64,000 bases of DNA. Origin: Leptidea sinapis. Lineage: Eukaryota > Arthropoda > Insecta > Lepidoptera > Pieridae. The translations under genes and the position numbers were made by a program. Under the pieces are notes generated by a model. That model worked only from the letters and a program-made list of their open reading frames with translations, ran no database searches and was not told the origin of the DNA. The stretch's first letter is position 1. Every line of letters starts with the position of its first letter. This document shows, one piece after another, positions 42,044 to 54,509 of the stretch. The stretch lies in assembly GCF_905404315.1 (NCBI RefSeq), contig NC_066284.1, forward strand, positions 13,969,001 through 14,033,000, in the 5' to 3' direction.

Positions 42044-43601
42044 CCCATTTCCGCCTCACCGGACAGTCACTGCTAAGCGCACCGTGGTCGGTCTTATCCA
42101 GCTTTGCGTGTCTGCAGTTTACGCAGCTGGGCGGCTCCCCCGTGACATAATCGGGGCATTCGGACCTTACGTGTGGCCCCCCGCAGTGACTGCAAAGGTC
42201 CGAAGACTCCTTGCAGTGACGCCGACCGTGTCCGAATGCTAAGCATTTCGAACACTGTATGACGGGCGAGAAGTCTTCCACTTTAGACCGCTTAAGGTCC
42301 AGGTGGACAGATCCCTCGTCCGTCAGGCGGCGCCAGAGCGGAGGGGCCACACGCAGGACAACATGAGTGAGGTGCGGATTGCGGCACCTACGGCGAAAAC
42401 ATGTTTCTACCGTTATGTGGTCTTTTTGGAGGCCTGTAAAGAGCTCCCGATTCTGTGCTCTTAGGGCTTCGATGACCTCCTCATCCTTGAGGCAAGCGAG
42501 TACGTTCCTGATGATTACCATCGGGTTCTTACCCTTCGCCTCTTGGACTTGGAGGCCAGAGTTGGCCCCGAGCCGGGTCTTTACAGCCTCCACCTCACTT
42601 TTGGTGCCGCAAGTGAGCACCACCTTCTTATTGCGCACTTTGCGGACGCTATCCACCTTGGCGCTAGTTTTAGTAGCGTCAACGGCCACTCTTATTTTGG
42701 CGACAACGTTGTCGCTCGAATCCTCGGGCGACTTACTTGTCACCACTATTGAGTGGCCGGACTTTGCCGGTGCCTTGGCGGCCATTGCCGCATATGAAGG
42801 TGGCACTTGAGCCTGTGTAGGCTCCTCCCGGAGCTTCGTTGTTTTAGCCCCCAGAGCTCGCACCTCAGCAAGCATGTAAGTTGCCTCCTCACGCATTGAT
42901 TTTAATTCTCCCAGCAGGGAGCCCAGGTCCGCTGCGGGTGGAGAGGGGAACAGTTTGACCTGCTGGATAAGGTCAAATTCGACTATTTTGCGAAGTGCCT
43001 CCAGCTCCTTTCGCAACTCCGCAGTCTGTCCACTCACGTCCGCCCTCTCCAGCCGCTGCGTAAGGAGCATGACCTGCTCCGTGTGGCTGGACTCCCTCCT
43101 CGAGATGTCCTCTGCGTGGCGTCTCTTCATGTTAGCGACCTTTAATTGGAGGTCGCACCGTACACTATTAACGTGAAGTGTAGCCTCATATAAAAAATTG
43201 AGGCCCTCCACTACGGTTGCTTTAATAGAGCCCTTAAGATTTCCGGATTTCTCCAGCTCTTCCTTCGCCCACTGGTACACGCGGTTCGCATCTTTTAGGA
43301 GGGTTGCGGTTGGGCTCACGGGCTCCCCAGCGCAGGTGGGACGTCCTCCCGATGGCGGAGTGTGGTAATCCGCCTCCCATTGGAGCGCTTGCGCCAGTTC
43401 AGCGCTGCCGGGCTTACTGCCCGAGCCCGCACCGAAATCACTTCCGGTGAAGGAACCCTCCCCCGCGTCGAGTTTTCGGCTTGTCGATGGCTTAAGCCTC
43501 CCGGGGTCAGATGATGGTCGTTTAGTGGCCATAGCTGTGGCTACCAACCCCTTATCGCCAGCTCTGGTAGTAGGGCGAGATGATGCTGCGGAAGAAGACA
43601 T
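42009..43601 (-). CDS. T1 gag, copy 2, intact
   Basis: 530 codons with the same protein as 3967-5559: coiled coil, conserved core, three zinc knuckles and the 35-bp overlap with the pol start. Confidence 0.92.
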   Translation of the reverse strand: MSSSAASSRPTTRAGDKGLVATAMATKRPSSDPGRLKPSTSRKLDAGEGSFTGSDFGAGSGSKPGSAELAQALQWEADYHTPPSGGRPTCAGEPVSPTATLLKDANRVYQWAKEELEKSGNLKGSIKATVVEGLNFLYEATLHVNSVRCDLQLKVANMKRRHAEDISRRESSHTEQVMLLTQRLERADVSGQTAELRKELEALRKIVEFDLIQQVKLFPSPPAADLGSLLGELKSMREEATYMLAEVRALGAKTTKLREEPTQAQVPPSYAAMAAKAPAKSGHSIVVTSKSPEDSSDNVVAKIRVAVDATKTSAKVDSVRKVRNKKVVLTCGTKSEVEAVKTRLGANSGLQVQEAKGKNPMVIIRNVLACLKDEEVIEALRAQNRELFTGLQKDHITVETCFRRRCRNPHLTHVVLRVAPPLWRRLTDEGSVHLDLKRSKVEDFSPVIQCSKCLAFGHGRRHCKESSDLCSHCGGPHVRSECPDYVTGEPPSCVNCRHAKLDKTDHGALSSDCPVRRKWDAIARLGVCYC

Positions 43602-44684
43602 TTCCGGAACGGCAGCAAGTAAATAGGAACTAACACGCTAACAGCCTTAATTGAATGACAACTGAATATACAAAATGAATAAGAAAGTAATTACATTTTT
43701 TTTTTAAATAAGGTAAATTTAGAAATTAAATTGAAAGTAAGGTAAATAGAGCTTAATGTAATGTAAGGATTCTAATGAGCCCAAACACTGTTACGTTGTA
43801 CCTATATTTAACGTATCTACAAACAAAATAAAAATCTAAACATAAAAATCCATATAACTTACAAAATATTATTAATTTTAGAATTCTGGAGGGGCCAATC
43901 AATAGATCTTGATTTTGCGGTTCAGGCGAACCCAAACTCGCCTATCCTATCTGCCTTGGTTCCAAAGATAGGACCAAGGGGGGTGAAGTGTGGGGGGGGG
44001 AAGTTTTATGGGGTGATGTTTAGGTGTAATTAGTTCTGTTAGAAAAAAAAAGGGGTGGGGGGGGGGAGATTAAGTGGGTTCGTACATAGAGATAACCAGG
44101 GCGTTAATGGTAAGTAAGGGTGCAGGATTATACGTTATAGGGTATACCTCAGGCCTCAGGTGTTTGTCGCGGTGTATTTAGACGACTGCCTTGTTCCGTT
44201 TGTCGGATCTATATTTTCACTGGTTGGTGTATCAGTGGTGCAGAGTATTTCAGGGTGACGGCTGTCAGATGTCAATGTTGCACGGGCTGTCTAAAATTTT
44301 CCAGACCGCGTGGTGTCGCGTGCTTCCTTCTCCCATACAACGTCGTTGAGGTTATGGAATGCACCTTTATCCCTCAATATCTCCGCAATCCGACGTCCGA
44401 TTTTTACCAAACTTGGAGCGGTAGGCAGATCTCGATCAGCGCTACAGGAATTAGTGTAGCGTTTCTTGATTGCTGCAGCAACAACTCGGGGCAGTTGACA
44501 CAAAGTCCAGGGCCCGTATCTTCGGAGCGCGCTGCACAAAACTTTCACCAACACTAATCCTGGTGTATTGAGCACTAATGAGACACTGTAGCAATTTTCA
44601 CAACGATACGATCACTTTTTACCACTGATTTTATTTTTTAACAAGGAGCAATACGTTGTCGACACGGTAGTTTGGTCAAGACTG
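43602..44684 (-). other. T1 leader, copy 2
   Basis: Same as 5560-6642. No gene is seen. Confidence 0.65.
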
Positions 44685-44718
44685 GGTTAGGTTAGGTTAG
44701 GTTAGGTTAGGTTAGGTT
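44685..44718 (+). repeat. telomeric (TTAGG)n array
   Basis: Same as 6643-6676. Confidence 0.97.
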
Positions 44719-44738
44719 TTTTTTTTTTTTTTTTTTTT

Positions 44739-46421
44739 ATTTATTTCGCTCCAAGTTATTCCCAACCATCAAACGGTCGGGGTTGTGATCCTATTTTACA
44801 GGCATATCTTACAATATTTGCTGAAAGTGAGTTGATCATATTTGCTAGATCTTATTCGTAGTATCGTAGTTCAACATTGTTGTGTATATTAGTACATTTC
44901 TCAGTTCTCAGATAGACTGCCGGTTTTTTTTTTTATTAATATTTTTTTTGTGTTTTTTTTTTGTTTTTGTTTTTTTTTTTAATATTTTTTTTTTATATTT
45001 TTTAATTTTTTTAGTTATATATATATAATTTTTTTTTTTCTTTTATATATATTTTTTTTCTGGCAGCTCTTTACAATAATAAAAAAGTTAACATAAAATG
45101 CTACTTCGCAATCAATACAATAAAAAATATTACTAATTAGAGATGCCTGGTCCATCTATTACCATATAGACAGACATCAGACAATCTCTTCTTACCAACA
45201 CTTTGTGTATTTTCTATTTCATAAAATAATTATGATAAAATAATTACTATATATATAACATAAAATACATTGTTTTAAATTTCTTCCGACTTTTAATTAC
45301 ATTTTTAACATTTAAGTATTCTTAACCGATATAGAAACGAGTATTTTACCTGTACCTTATGTGAGTAGTAAGCCTGACAAGTTTTCAAAAATTTATCACA
45401 AATAATGGTTACATAATTTACAGTGCTATAGAAACTTTTAAAAGCCAAGACATAAAAAAAAAACTAAACTAACTTTCACTTTTACAAAATTCTTTGTTCT
45501 CATACGCTATAATATTCAACTAAATATATTGCTTGTATTTGTTTCAAATAGCTAAACACTTAAAGTTACTTATATACATAGTTTTAACAATTAAGGCACA
45601 ATTTTTTAAACATATAATCTTCATATCGATAATAATAAGAGTATTTTAGCTTAGTCATAAAGAGCTGATATAATGAAATGAAAGGGATTCCAAATTGTTT
45701 TTAATATTTACTCAATAATAATCATAGCTGCATGATAACTTTACAGTGCTATATAAAAATATATATACATTGTTATAGTCACCCAGAAAAGTGTAAATTA
45801 ACTAAAAATCAAAATAATATAATTAATGTTGTAATAATTGACTTAATATTGAAAATAAAAATAAAAATATATACATGTTGTCATTGCATTTTTAATAATT
45901 TGCATACTATTATTTATATGTATTGTTATTACTATTTCATTTTCTTATTAATTTTCATAATAGAAGGCTATGTTCCTTATTCATTAATGATTTAAGTATA
46001 TAGTTTTAATGACAAATGTACAGATATTCTATAAATCTTTAAAAACAAAGTTGATACTTATGTTGTAGCCTAAACGGTTATAAAGAGCATAATAAGCCTG
46101 AAAGCTTTTCAATTTATTTTTATATATTATAAAAGTCAATAACAAATCATAACTGAATACTGCTATAGAAACCTTTAAAGCTTACACATAAAAAAAAACT
46201 ATTATATTACAACTGATATTCGATAGACAATTATTTATATTTCAATTAGTTTAGTAGTGTAAGAATAAAAGTTTACTTGATAACTATTTTTTTTTTTCTT
46301 TTTAGTAGTAATATCTCAAAAAGTTCAATAATGTAGAAAATAATTTTGAATAAGGATTCTCGTAATATAATTTTTTAACAGATTGTAAATATCATGTTTA
46401 AGACCGAGTACTGCGGGTCCC
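44739..46421 (-). other. G2 3' UTR, copy 2
   Basis: Same three degenerate blocks as 6697-8379, with ACAGTGCTATA-type boxes near 45420, 45743 and 46157. Confidence 0.75.
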
Positions 46422-47411
46422 TCAGCAATACGTCACGCTCAGGCGGGCTATGGAGTCCCACTTTCGCTTGACCGGACACTCGACACTAAAAGCCCCATGG
46501 TCTGCTTTCTCCAGACCGGCGCTCCGGCAATTTAGGCAGCATGGTTGTTCTCCCACAATATAATGAGGGCAATCGTGTCGTAGGTGAGGGCCACCACAGT
46601 GACTACATAGGCTAGCAGCTTCTTTGCAGTTTCGTCGACCGTGTCCAAATCCAAGACAGCGGGTACATTGGATGACCGGCGAGAAGTCCTCCACCGTTGA
46701 CCGCTTGAGGTCAATGTGGACTGAACCTTCCGCCGTCACCCGCTGCCACAGCTTTGGAGCTACGCGCATAACGATATGGTTTACGTGAGGGTTGCGGCAC
46801 CGTCTTCGAAATCGGATCTCCATTGTTTGCTCCTCTTCTGAGAGCCCAGAAATTAACCACTTGTTTTGTGCTGTCAGGGCCAAAAGAACGTCTTCGTCCT
46901 TAAGGTCTGACAGGACATCCTTAATAATTATGAGAGGATTCTTCCCCTTTACTTGCTGGTAAGTGAGTGTCGGGCTCTCTTTGAGTCGGCCTGTCACAAC
47001 TTCCACCTCTTCCCTCGATCCGCATGTGATCACGACGCGCTGGTTTCGTACCCTGCGGACACTATCGTCTCGGGCCCCAGTTTTAATTGGATCGACGGCC
47101 ACCCTAATCTTTTTGAGCACGCTCTCGCTCGAGTCGTCTTGAGACGTGCTCCCTATGATTATTGCGTGACCGGATGTGGCCGGAGCTCGTGCTACAACGT
47201 CCGCATAGGTCGGCGATACAGCAATTTGCGGCGGTGTCTCGAGAAACCGCGTTGTTTGTGAGGAGATGCGTTCAATATCTTCTTGCAGCTTGTCGCTCTT
47301 GACATTAAGGGCCTTAATACCTTCTAGTAGATGATCCAGATTTTTGGGGGTGGTTTCAGCCTGGCTATCTTCTTGAACCATATTTTCCATATCTTGTTTC
47401 ATTTTTGTCAT
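46422..47411 (-). CDS. G2 gag, copy 2, open
   Basis: 329 codons, identical in protein to 8380-9369, with three zinc knuckles and an ATG at the truncation point. Confidence 0.88.
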   Translation of the reverse strand: MTKMKQDMENMVQEDSQAETTPKNLDHLLEGIKALNVKSDKLQEDIERISSQTTRFLETPPQIAVSPTYADVVARAPATSGHAIIIGSTSQDDSSESVLKKIRVAVDPIKTGARDDSVRRVRNQRVVITCGSREEVEVVTGRLKESPTLTYQQVKGKNPLIIIKDVLSDLKDEDVLLALTAQNKWLISGLSEEEQTMEIRFRRRCRNPHVNHIVMRVAPKLWQRVTAEGSVHIDLKRSTVEDFSPVIQCTRCLGFGHGRRNCKEAASLCSHCGGPHLRHDCPHYIVGEQPCCLNCRSAGLEKADHGAFSVECPVKRKWDSIARLSVTYC

Positions 47412-47416
47412 TTCAG

Positions 47417-47440
47417 GGTTAGGTTAGGTTAGGTTAGGTT
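47417..47440 (+). repeat. telomeric (TTAGG)n array
   Basis: Same as 9375-9398. Confidence 0.96.
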
Positions 47441-47671
47441 TTCCCCGAGGTTCTCCGGTGAAATGCCCTGCAAAGATCCCGGAGAACCTCTCAAAAAGGG
47501 GAACTCTCTGCTTTCGAGGAGGTTTTAGTGGGTATTACCAAACTTGGCCAACTTCTAGCTACGTAGAAGATGGTCTAAGTGGTTGAGTCCCACACTCCCT
47601 GTGCCACATAGTGCACAGGGGTAGTACGTAAATGTATTTCCTCCTCGTTAAAAAAAAAAAAAAAAAAAAAA
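47441..47671 (+). mobile_element. S1 SART-orientation 3' end, copy 2
   Basis: Same fragment as 9399-9629 with both stem-loops and a poly(A) joined to GGTTAGG. Confidence 0.7.
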
Positions 47672-47685
47672 GGTTAGGTTAGGTT
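47672..47685 (+). repeat. telomeric TTAGG spacer
   Basis: Same 14 bp as 9630-9643. Confidence 0.95.
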
Positions 47686-48687
47686 GAAGTCGTTGTGCGG
47701 TCGTAGTGACAACATCGTTTTCACTTCGCTCCGCGTTCACGACGGCTTTTGGTGTGTATATAGCTTGTGTATATATACTTGCTATATATCAAAAGACGCG
47801 CCTTTTTACGACGAATACAGCGATGTAATTACTATCGAGCGTTCGGTAAATTATTTATCGACCTCGACATCTGAAGTGATAGTGACACATTGTTTGGGTG
47901 TGGTTTACTCGCTGGGAGTCGCGGTAACCCCCCTGTTTTTAGTGTTTGTGAGGTGCACCAGGCTCTGGTAGACACGTGAGTGTTTTTAAATTCAAAATCG
48001 GACCACATATACGGCCGTGAGAATTTTTAATTTGAAGTAAATATTATATGTTTTTACTTCACTGTGTGTAAATTAATCAGTTAAGTGCTATATATCGTTG
48101 AGATCGCCGTTTCAAGACGAATCCAACGATATATCGTTTGTTAATATCGGACCCATACAAAGGGAAATAGTCATTTCCTTTGTTCCGAGTTGTGGGTGAC
48201 GCTCCGCAGAGCGTCGCGGTGTCGCTAGTGTCGCATTCCCGCGAGACCCGCGACGAGCGCGGCGATCGCGGCTCGCGTTTCTCTCTGTGGCGCCGAGCAG
48301 CGACGCTGACAGTGTGCTGAATTAGAGGACACTAGCGTAGTGGTAACACTTAGATATAAGTAGTTAATAAGAACTGTGTGCTTAGATACTCTATAGTAGG
48401 TTTAGTGTTTAGATATAGTTTATTTATTAATTAGTATATATTGATAGTTAGTAAGTTATGTCTTAATTTTTTTTCCCGTGTGTTTATCTGTTTCCATTGT
48501 TGCCTGTAGCTTGTAAACCTGCAACAATGGACACGGATAGTTTAAACGAGTCCAGCTGCTCGGAATATGGTGTTGGCCGCAAACGGTCCTTTTATAAACG
48601 GTCGAGCAATTCCGGCCAAGACTCGGCTACAGAGACTGAGGCATCGGTGGAGAGGAGGGCCAAGCAAGCCAAAAACTTCCGCACTCC
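47686..48687 (+). mobile_element. S2 5' part, copy 2
   Basis: Same leader and hairpins as 9644-10645; the start-codon hairpin is at 48494-48530. The junction to T2 is identical, so the fusion predates the 38-kb duplication. Confidence 0.6.
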
Positions 48688-48694
48688 GACTTGA
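48527..48694 (+). pseudogene. S2 ORF1 N-terminus, copy 2
   Basis: Same 55-codon Ser/Lys/Arg-rich fragment as 10485-10652. Confidence 0.55.
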
Positions 48695-49995
48695 TCTACG
48701 GCTGGGACCCAGACGCTTGAAGCGTATAGTACGATTGGCTCCACAGCGGCGATGTAGATGGTCCTGACCACCTCTGGGTTCAGACCCCAGGTTGTCTTAG
48801 CCGCCCTTGACAATTGGCCATAGATGGCCGTTGCCTTTCGGCAAACGTCAATGACGTGCGGCTTAAAAGACAACCTGTGGTCAATTATAAGACCCAGGAT
48901 CTTGGTTTCAGTGACCATCTTTATGCTTTCGCCGCCCATGGTGATCTGAATTGGTGTTAGTTTCAGTTTTTTGGTGATCACCATGGCGTTGGTTTTGTGT
49001 GGAGCAAATCGCAGCTTGTTGTCCAAGCCCCAGTCGTAGACCCGCCGGAGGACGGAGTTAGCGGTCCGCGCGATAGTCTCCGGAGAGGAGCCCGAGAAGA
49101 CGAGCACTACGTCGTCGGCGAAGGCTTGCACGCGCAGGCCCTCTTCCTCGAGGGCGCCCAGCAACGGATCAATCAGGAGGTTCCAGAATATGGGCCCCCC
49201 AATCGATCCCTGAACGCACCCTTTGGTCGTGGGCCTTACGCATTCGGCGCCCGCGTATCGAATAATGACCCGGTCGTTGAGGTAGCTGCATACGGTGGAG
49301 TATAGGTTCCCCGGGCACTTCCTGGCGGCCAGCTGGTGTTTAATAGCTGGCCACCAGGCGCTGTCGAATGCCCCCTCTATGTCTAGAGACACCATCAAAA
49401 CTACCCTCTTTGCCCTGACCTCAGCTCTAATGTGCTCGACCAAGGCAAAGAGGGCATCTTCAGTGCTTCGCTGTGGCACAAATCCGAATTGGGCCGGATT
49501 TAGCGTCGGCAGTACGTGCCACTTAATCCGACGTACCATCATCTTTTCCAAAGTCTTACCGTGGACTGACAAAAGTCCAATCGGACGGTAAGACTTTGGA
49601 TGATGGTAGTCGGATTTTCCCGGTTTGGGAAGTGTCACGACTGCCGCACGCTTCCACGGCTTCGGGAAGTATCCCACAGCGAGGCACCTGTTGGCTATCT
49701 CTAGGAAGAGCCGCTCATCTGCCTCAATGCTCTTGGCACTGATGTCAGCTGTGAACGCGTCCGATCCAGGCGCTTTACGAGCGCTGAAATCGTGAACCGC
49801 CTCCCTGAGTTCCGCAAGGGTGAAGGGCGGATCGTCCTCTGTACAGGAAATCTCGCACAGAGGGCGGTCCGCCTCTCTCCTTATTACGGAATGTACGGGA
49901 GAGTCGTCCTCCACTCTATCGTCCGGGAAGAACGTAGCTGCAAGGAGTTCTGCACTTTGCTTGGGATCAAGAGTCACTCCGTCCCTCACAAGAAG
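48687..49995 (-). pseudogene. T2 pol RT part, copy 2
   Basis: Same as 10645-11953: RT motifs A, B and C are present, and the tail is fused to antisense S2. Confidence 0.92.
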
Positions 49996-50001
49996 TTAAT
50001 C

Positions 50002-51260
50002 TTATTGCTTTTTCGAGGTTTGACGGAGGACTCTGTAGATGCCGTCCCACAGGCTTTCGCCTGTTTGCGCGGTGCAGTACTCCTTCCAGCTATGGGTCTG
50101 TGCCGCTTCTGCGGCAGACTCATACTTTTCCCGGGCGTCGAGATACTGGCGGACGACGAATTCCCTCCTAATTGGGGCCGCGCAGCGGATGCGATTCTTC
50201 TTAGTAACCGCATCGCGCTTCAGGGCCCGAAGTTCGGAGGTCATCCACGGAGGTTCATATTTCAGTACTCGCTTCAGCTTTGGGATTGCGGTCTCACACG
50301 CTTGGCGAACCGCCTCCTGATACTCGAGGACAACGTTTTCGATGTCCTCGGGGGCGGTTACGGCCGACACTCTTTCCACTCGGATCTGGCGCTTTTGGAG
50401 CTGTAAGATTAGTTCCTTTCGGAACTTATCCCAGTCTGCCTTGCGTGTATTATATATCCGAGTGGTTGGTGCTGGGCCGGGTGCTTTTGCACGGCCAGCG
50501 CGGAGTCCTATTCTTAGAGCGTTGTGATCGGAACTGACCATGTCGGGGTCCACCCTCCAGGACTCCATCCTTGACAAGATACTTCGGCTGCACACCGTGA
50601 TGTCGACTCTGCTTGTACAGAGCCGACCTCCCCGAACCACTTGGAATGTTGGCTCGGTACCGGTGTTGAGGATGTGCAGCTGGTTGTCGTCGAAGTATCC
50701 TGCCAATTCGGCTCCCCGGTGGTCCTCGTCTGCGCTTCCCCACCATGGGCTCCACGCATTGAATTCACCTCCGATCACAACACTTAAAGTTCCCAACTTG
50801 GATCGGACGCTGGACAGACGTTCCAGGTATGGATCCAGGGGCTTATCCCCTTCCAGGTAGGCGGACACTATTCCAAGTGTCCAGTCAGAGAACTCTATGG
50901 TAATTGCTACTATGTTCTCCGACTGGAGGCTCGGGTCACACCTAACCTGGAGGTCTTTATCAAAGACCGCTATTGCGGCCTTTGCGGAATTGATCTTACT
51001 AATCCCCTGGTCCATCTGAAAGACGCGGACCCCCGGATACCGCTTCAAGGCACCTTGATTACCTGTGTAGGCTTCCTGCAGCAGTGCCAGGCTCACCTTC
51101 TGACTGACAGCTTCCGCCATCAGTTCATCGGTTGCCAATCGCTTCCGCTGCAGGTTTACCTGTATCATGTGCCTCGAAGCAGCATCCCTGGTCCCGCGAC
51201 CACCTGAATTTATGACCGCGGTGCCCTCAGCAGTAACTCACGCCGAGGCGGGCAATGGCA
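50002..51260 (-). pseudogene. T2 pol endonuclease part, copy 2
   Basis: 388 codons from 51168, with the same GGEFN substitution of the catalytic Asp. Confidence 0.9.
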
Positions 51261-52805
51261 TCCCATTTCCGCCTCACCGGACCAGCCTCCAGCTTAGCGT
51301 GTCGACAGTTGACACAGCTGGGCGGCTCTCCCGTGACATAATCGGGGCATTCTGCTCTCACGTGTGGCCCCCCGCAGTGGCTGCAAAGGTCCGAAGACTC
51401 TTTGCAGTGGCGCCGCCCGTGTCCGAAGGCTAAACACTTCGAACACTGGATGAGCGGCGAGAAATCCTCCACCGTTGACCGTTTTAGATCGAGGTGGACG
51501 GACCCCCCGTCGACCATGCGGCGCCACAGCGGAGGGGCCACCCGCAAGACGAGATGCATGAGGTGCGGGTTGCGGCACCTTCGACGGAAGCATGCCTCCG
51601 CCGTTTGGTGGTCTTTATGGAGGCCAGTGAAGAGCTCCTTGTTCTGAGCTCTTAGGGCCACTATGACCTCCTCATCCTTGAGGCAAGAGAGGACGTCCCT
51701 GATGATAATCATCGGGTTTTTCCCTCTCGCCTCTTGGAACTTGAGGCCCGAAGCAGCCCCGAGCCGCGTTTTTCACGGCCTCCACCTCACCCTTTGTGCC
51801 GCATGTTAGCACCACCTTCCTATTCCGTACCATGCGTACGCTGTCTACTTTGGCGCCGGTCTTTGTTGCGTCAACGGCCTTTCTGATTTTGGTGACCACA
51901 TTATCGCTCGTGTCTTCTGGTGACTCACTGGTCACCACAATGGAATGGCCGGACTTGACCGGTGCCTTAGCAGCCATCGCTGCGTAGGAAGGCGGCGCTT
52001 GAGTCCGTGCGGGCTCCTCTAGGAGCTTGGACGTTTTCGCTCCTAGGTTGCGCACCTCATCTAGCATCTTGACAGCTTCCTTGTGCATGCCTTTTAGTTC
52101 TTCAAGAAGGGGGCCCATTTTTGCAGCGGGTGGAGGGGGGAGCTTGATCTTACCCATTTCCGCGATAACATCAAATTCGACTACCCGGCGGAGTGCCTCC
52201 AACTCCTTACGCAACTCCGCCGTCTGTCCCCCAACATCGGCTTTCTCCAGCCGCTGCGTTAGAAGCACAATTTGCTCCGAATGTTTGGACTCCCTTCTTG
52301 CGACGTCCTCTGCGTGTTGTCGCTGTAAGTGCTCGACCTGCAGTAGGACGTCACGTCGCGCGCTATTTACTTGGAGGGTGGCCTCGTACAGATAATTGAG
52401 GCCATCCAACACTGTCGCCCTTATGGAGCCTTTCAAATTACCAGATCTCTCCAGTTCCCCCTTCGCTCGCTGGTACACTCCGTTAGCAGTCTTCAACAGG
52501 GTCGCGGTCGGGCTCTCAGGTCCCCCGATTCTACCACAACGCACCTCGGATGGCGGAGTACGGAAAGCCGCATCCGCTTCTCTTTGGAGCGCCTGCGCCA
52601 GGGTGCTACTTTCTGTTAGCCGAGAACCCGATCCCGCCCCAGACTCGCTCCCGGAGATGGAAGAACCCTCCTCCGCCTCAATTCGGCGACAAGGTACTAC
52701 TTTGACCCTTCCGGGCTCCGAGGATGGCCGCCTCGCTGTCGCCGCGGAGATAGCTTCCCGATCAGTGTTTCGGAGCGTTCGTGTTGGTCTGCTCATTGAC
52801 GACAT
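51227..52805 (-). pseudogene. T2 gag, copy 2, frameshifted
   Basis: Same 1-nt insertion (near 51772) and damaged third zinc knuckle as in copy 1. Confidence 0.9.
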
Positions 52806-54480
52806 AGTTGTGCTGGTGAAACGGCAGCAAAATTAGAGTTGATTTGCAATAAAAATATGAGAATATATATTAAATTATTTAGTATGTATCTATTCCTAAT
52901 TAATCAGGTAACCTTTGGAGGTGGTTTTAGGGATTTTTTGAAGTTTTTTTGGGGGAGGGGGAGGTGGGAGGGGAAGTCTGTTGCGGCCAAACTGTTCCTC
53001 GTGAGAGTACAGACAGTTTGAGCCCAAACTCGGGGGGTCTAGGATAAGGGGGACGAAAGTTAAGGATTTTTTTGGGATTTTAGGGGAGGGGGAGGTCTGA
53101 GGGGAAATTTGTCGGGGCCAAACTGTTCCTTTTGAAAGGACAGACAGTTTGAGCCCAAACTCGGGGGGTATAGGATGAAGGGGACAAAAGTTAGGCCCTG
53201 AGGGGGTGAGGTCGAAAATTTGTGGGGGGGGGAAGGTTTCGGGAGGCGGCCTATGGAAGTGTTTTAAGGGTTTATTGGGATTTTAGGGGAGGGGGGGGGG
53301 GGGGGTTGGAGGTTGATTCTGCCGATGCCGATCTGTTCCCCTTGAGGAGTGAAACAGTTCAAGCCCAAGCTCGGGGGGTCTAACTGTAGGGACTCCAAAG
53401 TTATCCTGATTTTTCTATTTTTTGTCAGTCTGTATGTGTGAAGGTAATGTCTAAAATTATTTAAAATTTAATATTATTTTATTTACTAAATCGTGTCACC
53501 CTTAGCCGCTTTTGAGGGGAATCTTCTAAATTCACAAAGTTTCACAAATTATTGGTAACATTCCGAAAACATTTTACTTATGTTTGGAGCCTTATTTATA
53601 GTAACTGCGGTTAACTTAAAATTATGAAATTAGTGTCTTATAAAAGATGAAAGCTTAAATATTGTTTTTTTGTAATAATAGTTTAATAATTTATTGGGGT
53701 TCGGGCCCGAGGGTGTACCAAGTTAACCCTTCCTAATTTATAAAATTTTGAATTGAGAAGTTAAATTTTGAGCAATTGACTAAGGATTTTGAAATTTTAA
53801 AAAGCGATTATATATAATAAGAGTATTGTCCAGAAGGGACTTATTTTAATTTTTTGAAAAACAGGCAGAATTAGGGGTTGGAAGAAGTTACCAACTTAAT
53901 TTTGCTGTTACTAACGGTAAAGGTTAACTTGGTAACTGATACAAAGTTTATAATAGCTATAAGAAAATTTTCAAAAAATTACTCTATGTAGGGTGATATG
54001 GTATGTTCCTTTTTCCGCCTTCTCACTTGTGCAGCTGCAGGGGTCCTGGAATACCGGTCTTTACCAAGATAGTCTTTTACTAGACTGGCCGTAGCAGATA
54101 TTCCCGACGGCCTAGCTTCACGTGGCGGCGTCCGATTTGAATGCTCGAAACGGCAGCTTGTTTGGCGTCTTGAGGCCTATCCACCGACGTATCGCACGTT
54201 GAGCTATTCCTGCTGGATCCCCGACCTCGTGCCACACGGTTTGGTGTTTTTCGGGAATAACTTCGCCGCAGGTGATGGGAAAAATCCAGTTAGGGTATCA
54301 ATAGATAGATCTCGGTGAGACCTAACGTTTGAAGCACTTAAAAGTGTTTTTTTTGTTTAAGTGTATAGCACGTTGTGGGGCGGCTTCGTTTAATGGTAGC
54401 GAGGGCAACGCCCTATTTCAGTATTTTCCGGTTTTCTCACGAACCCGTAGTCGGAAAAATCCAGAAGTAGGCTTTAGGCA
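52806..54480 (-). other. T2 leader, copy 2
   Basis: Same as 14764-16438. The hairpin repeats are at 52931-53403. Confidence 0.7.
52931..53403 (+). repeat. three tandem hairpin repeats in T2 leader, copy 2
   Basis: Same units and arms as 14889-15361. Confidence 0.85.
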
Positions 54481-54509
54481 GGTTAGGTTAGGTTAGGTTA
54501 GGTTAGGTT
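54481..54509 (+). repeat. telomeric (TTAGG)n array, expanded
   Basis: Two GGTTA units longer than the copy 1 array at 16439-16457. Confidence 0.97.

Larger units (their letters stand above)
39726..44684 (-). mobile_element. T1 TRAS-like element, copy 2
   Basis: Same structure and lesions as 1684-6642, including the lost RT and the 1-nt endonuclease frameshift. Two substitutions were noticed, at about 40568 and 42004. The 3' UTR is 39742-40171. Confidence 0.9.
44719..47416 (-). mobile_element. G2 gag-only element, copy 2
   Basis: Same as 6677-9374; it differs slightly in the T-rich tract near 44990. The 3' UTR is 44739-46421, with its paired arms at 44917-44923 and about 45060-45066. Confidence 0.9.
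48687..54480 (-). mobile_element. T2 TRAS-like element, copy 2
   Basis: Same 3' truncation, order and lesions as copy 1. Confidence 0.88.
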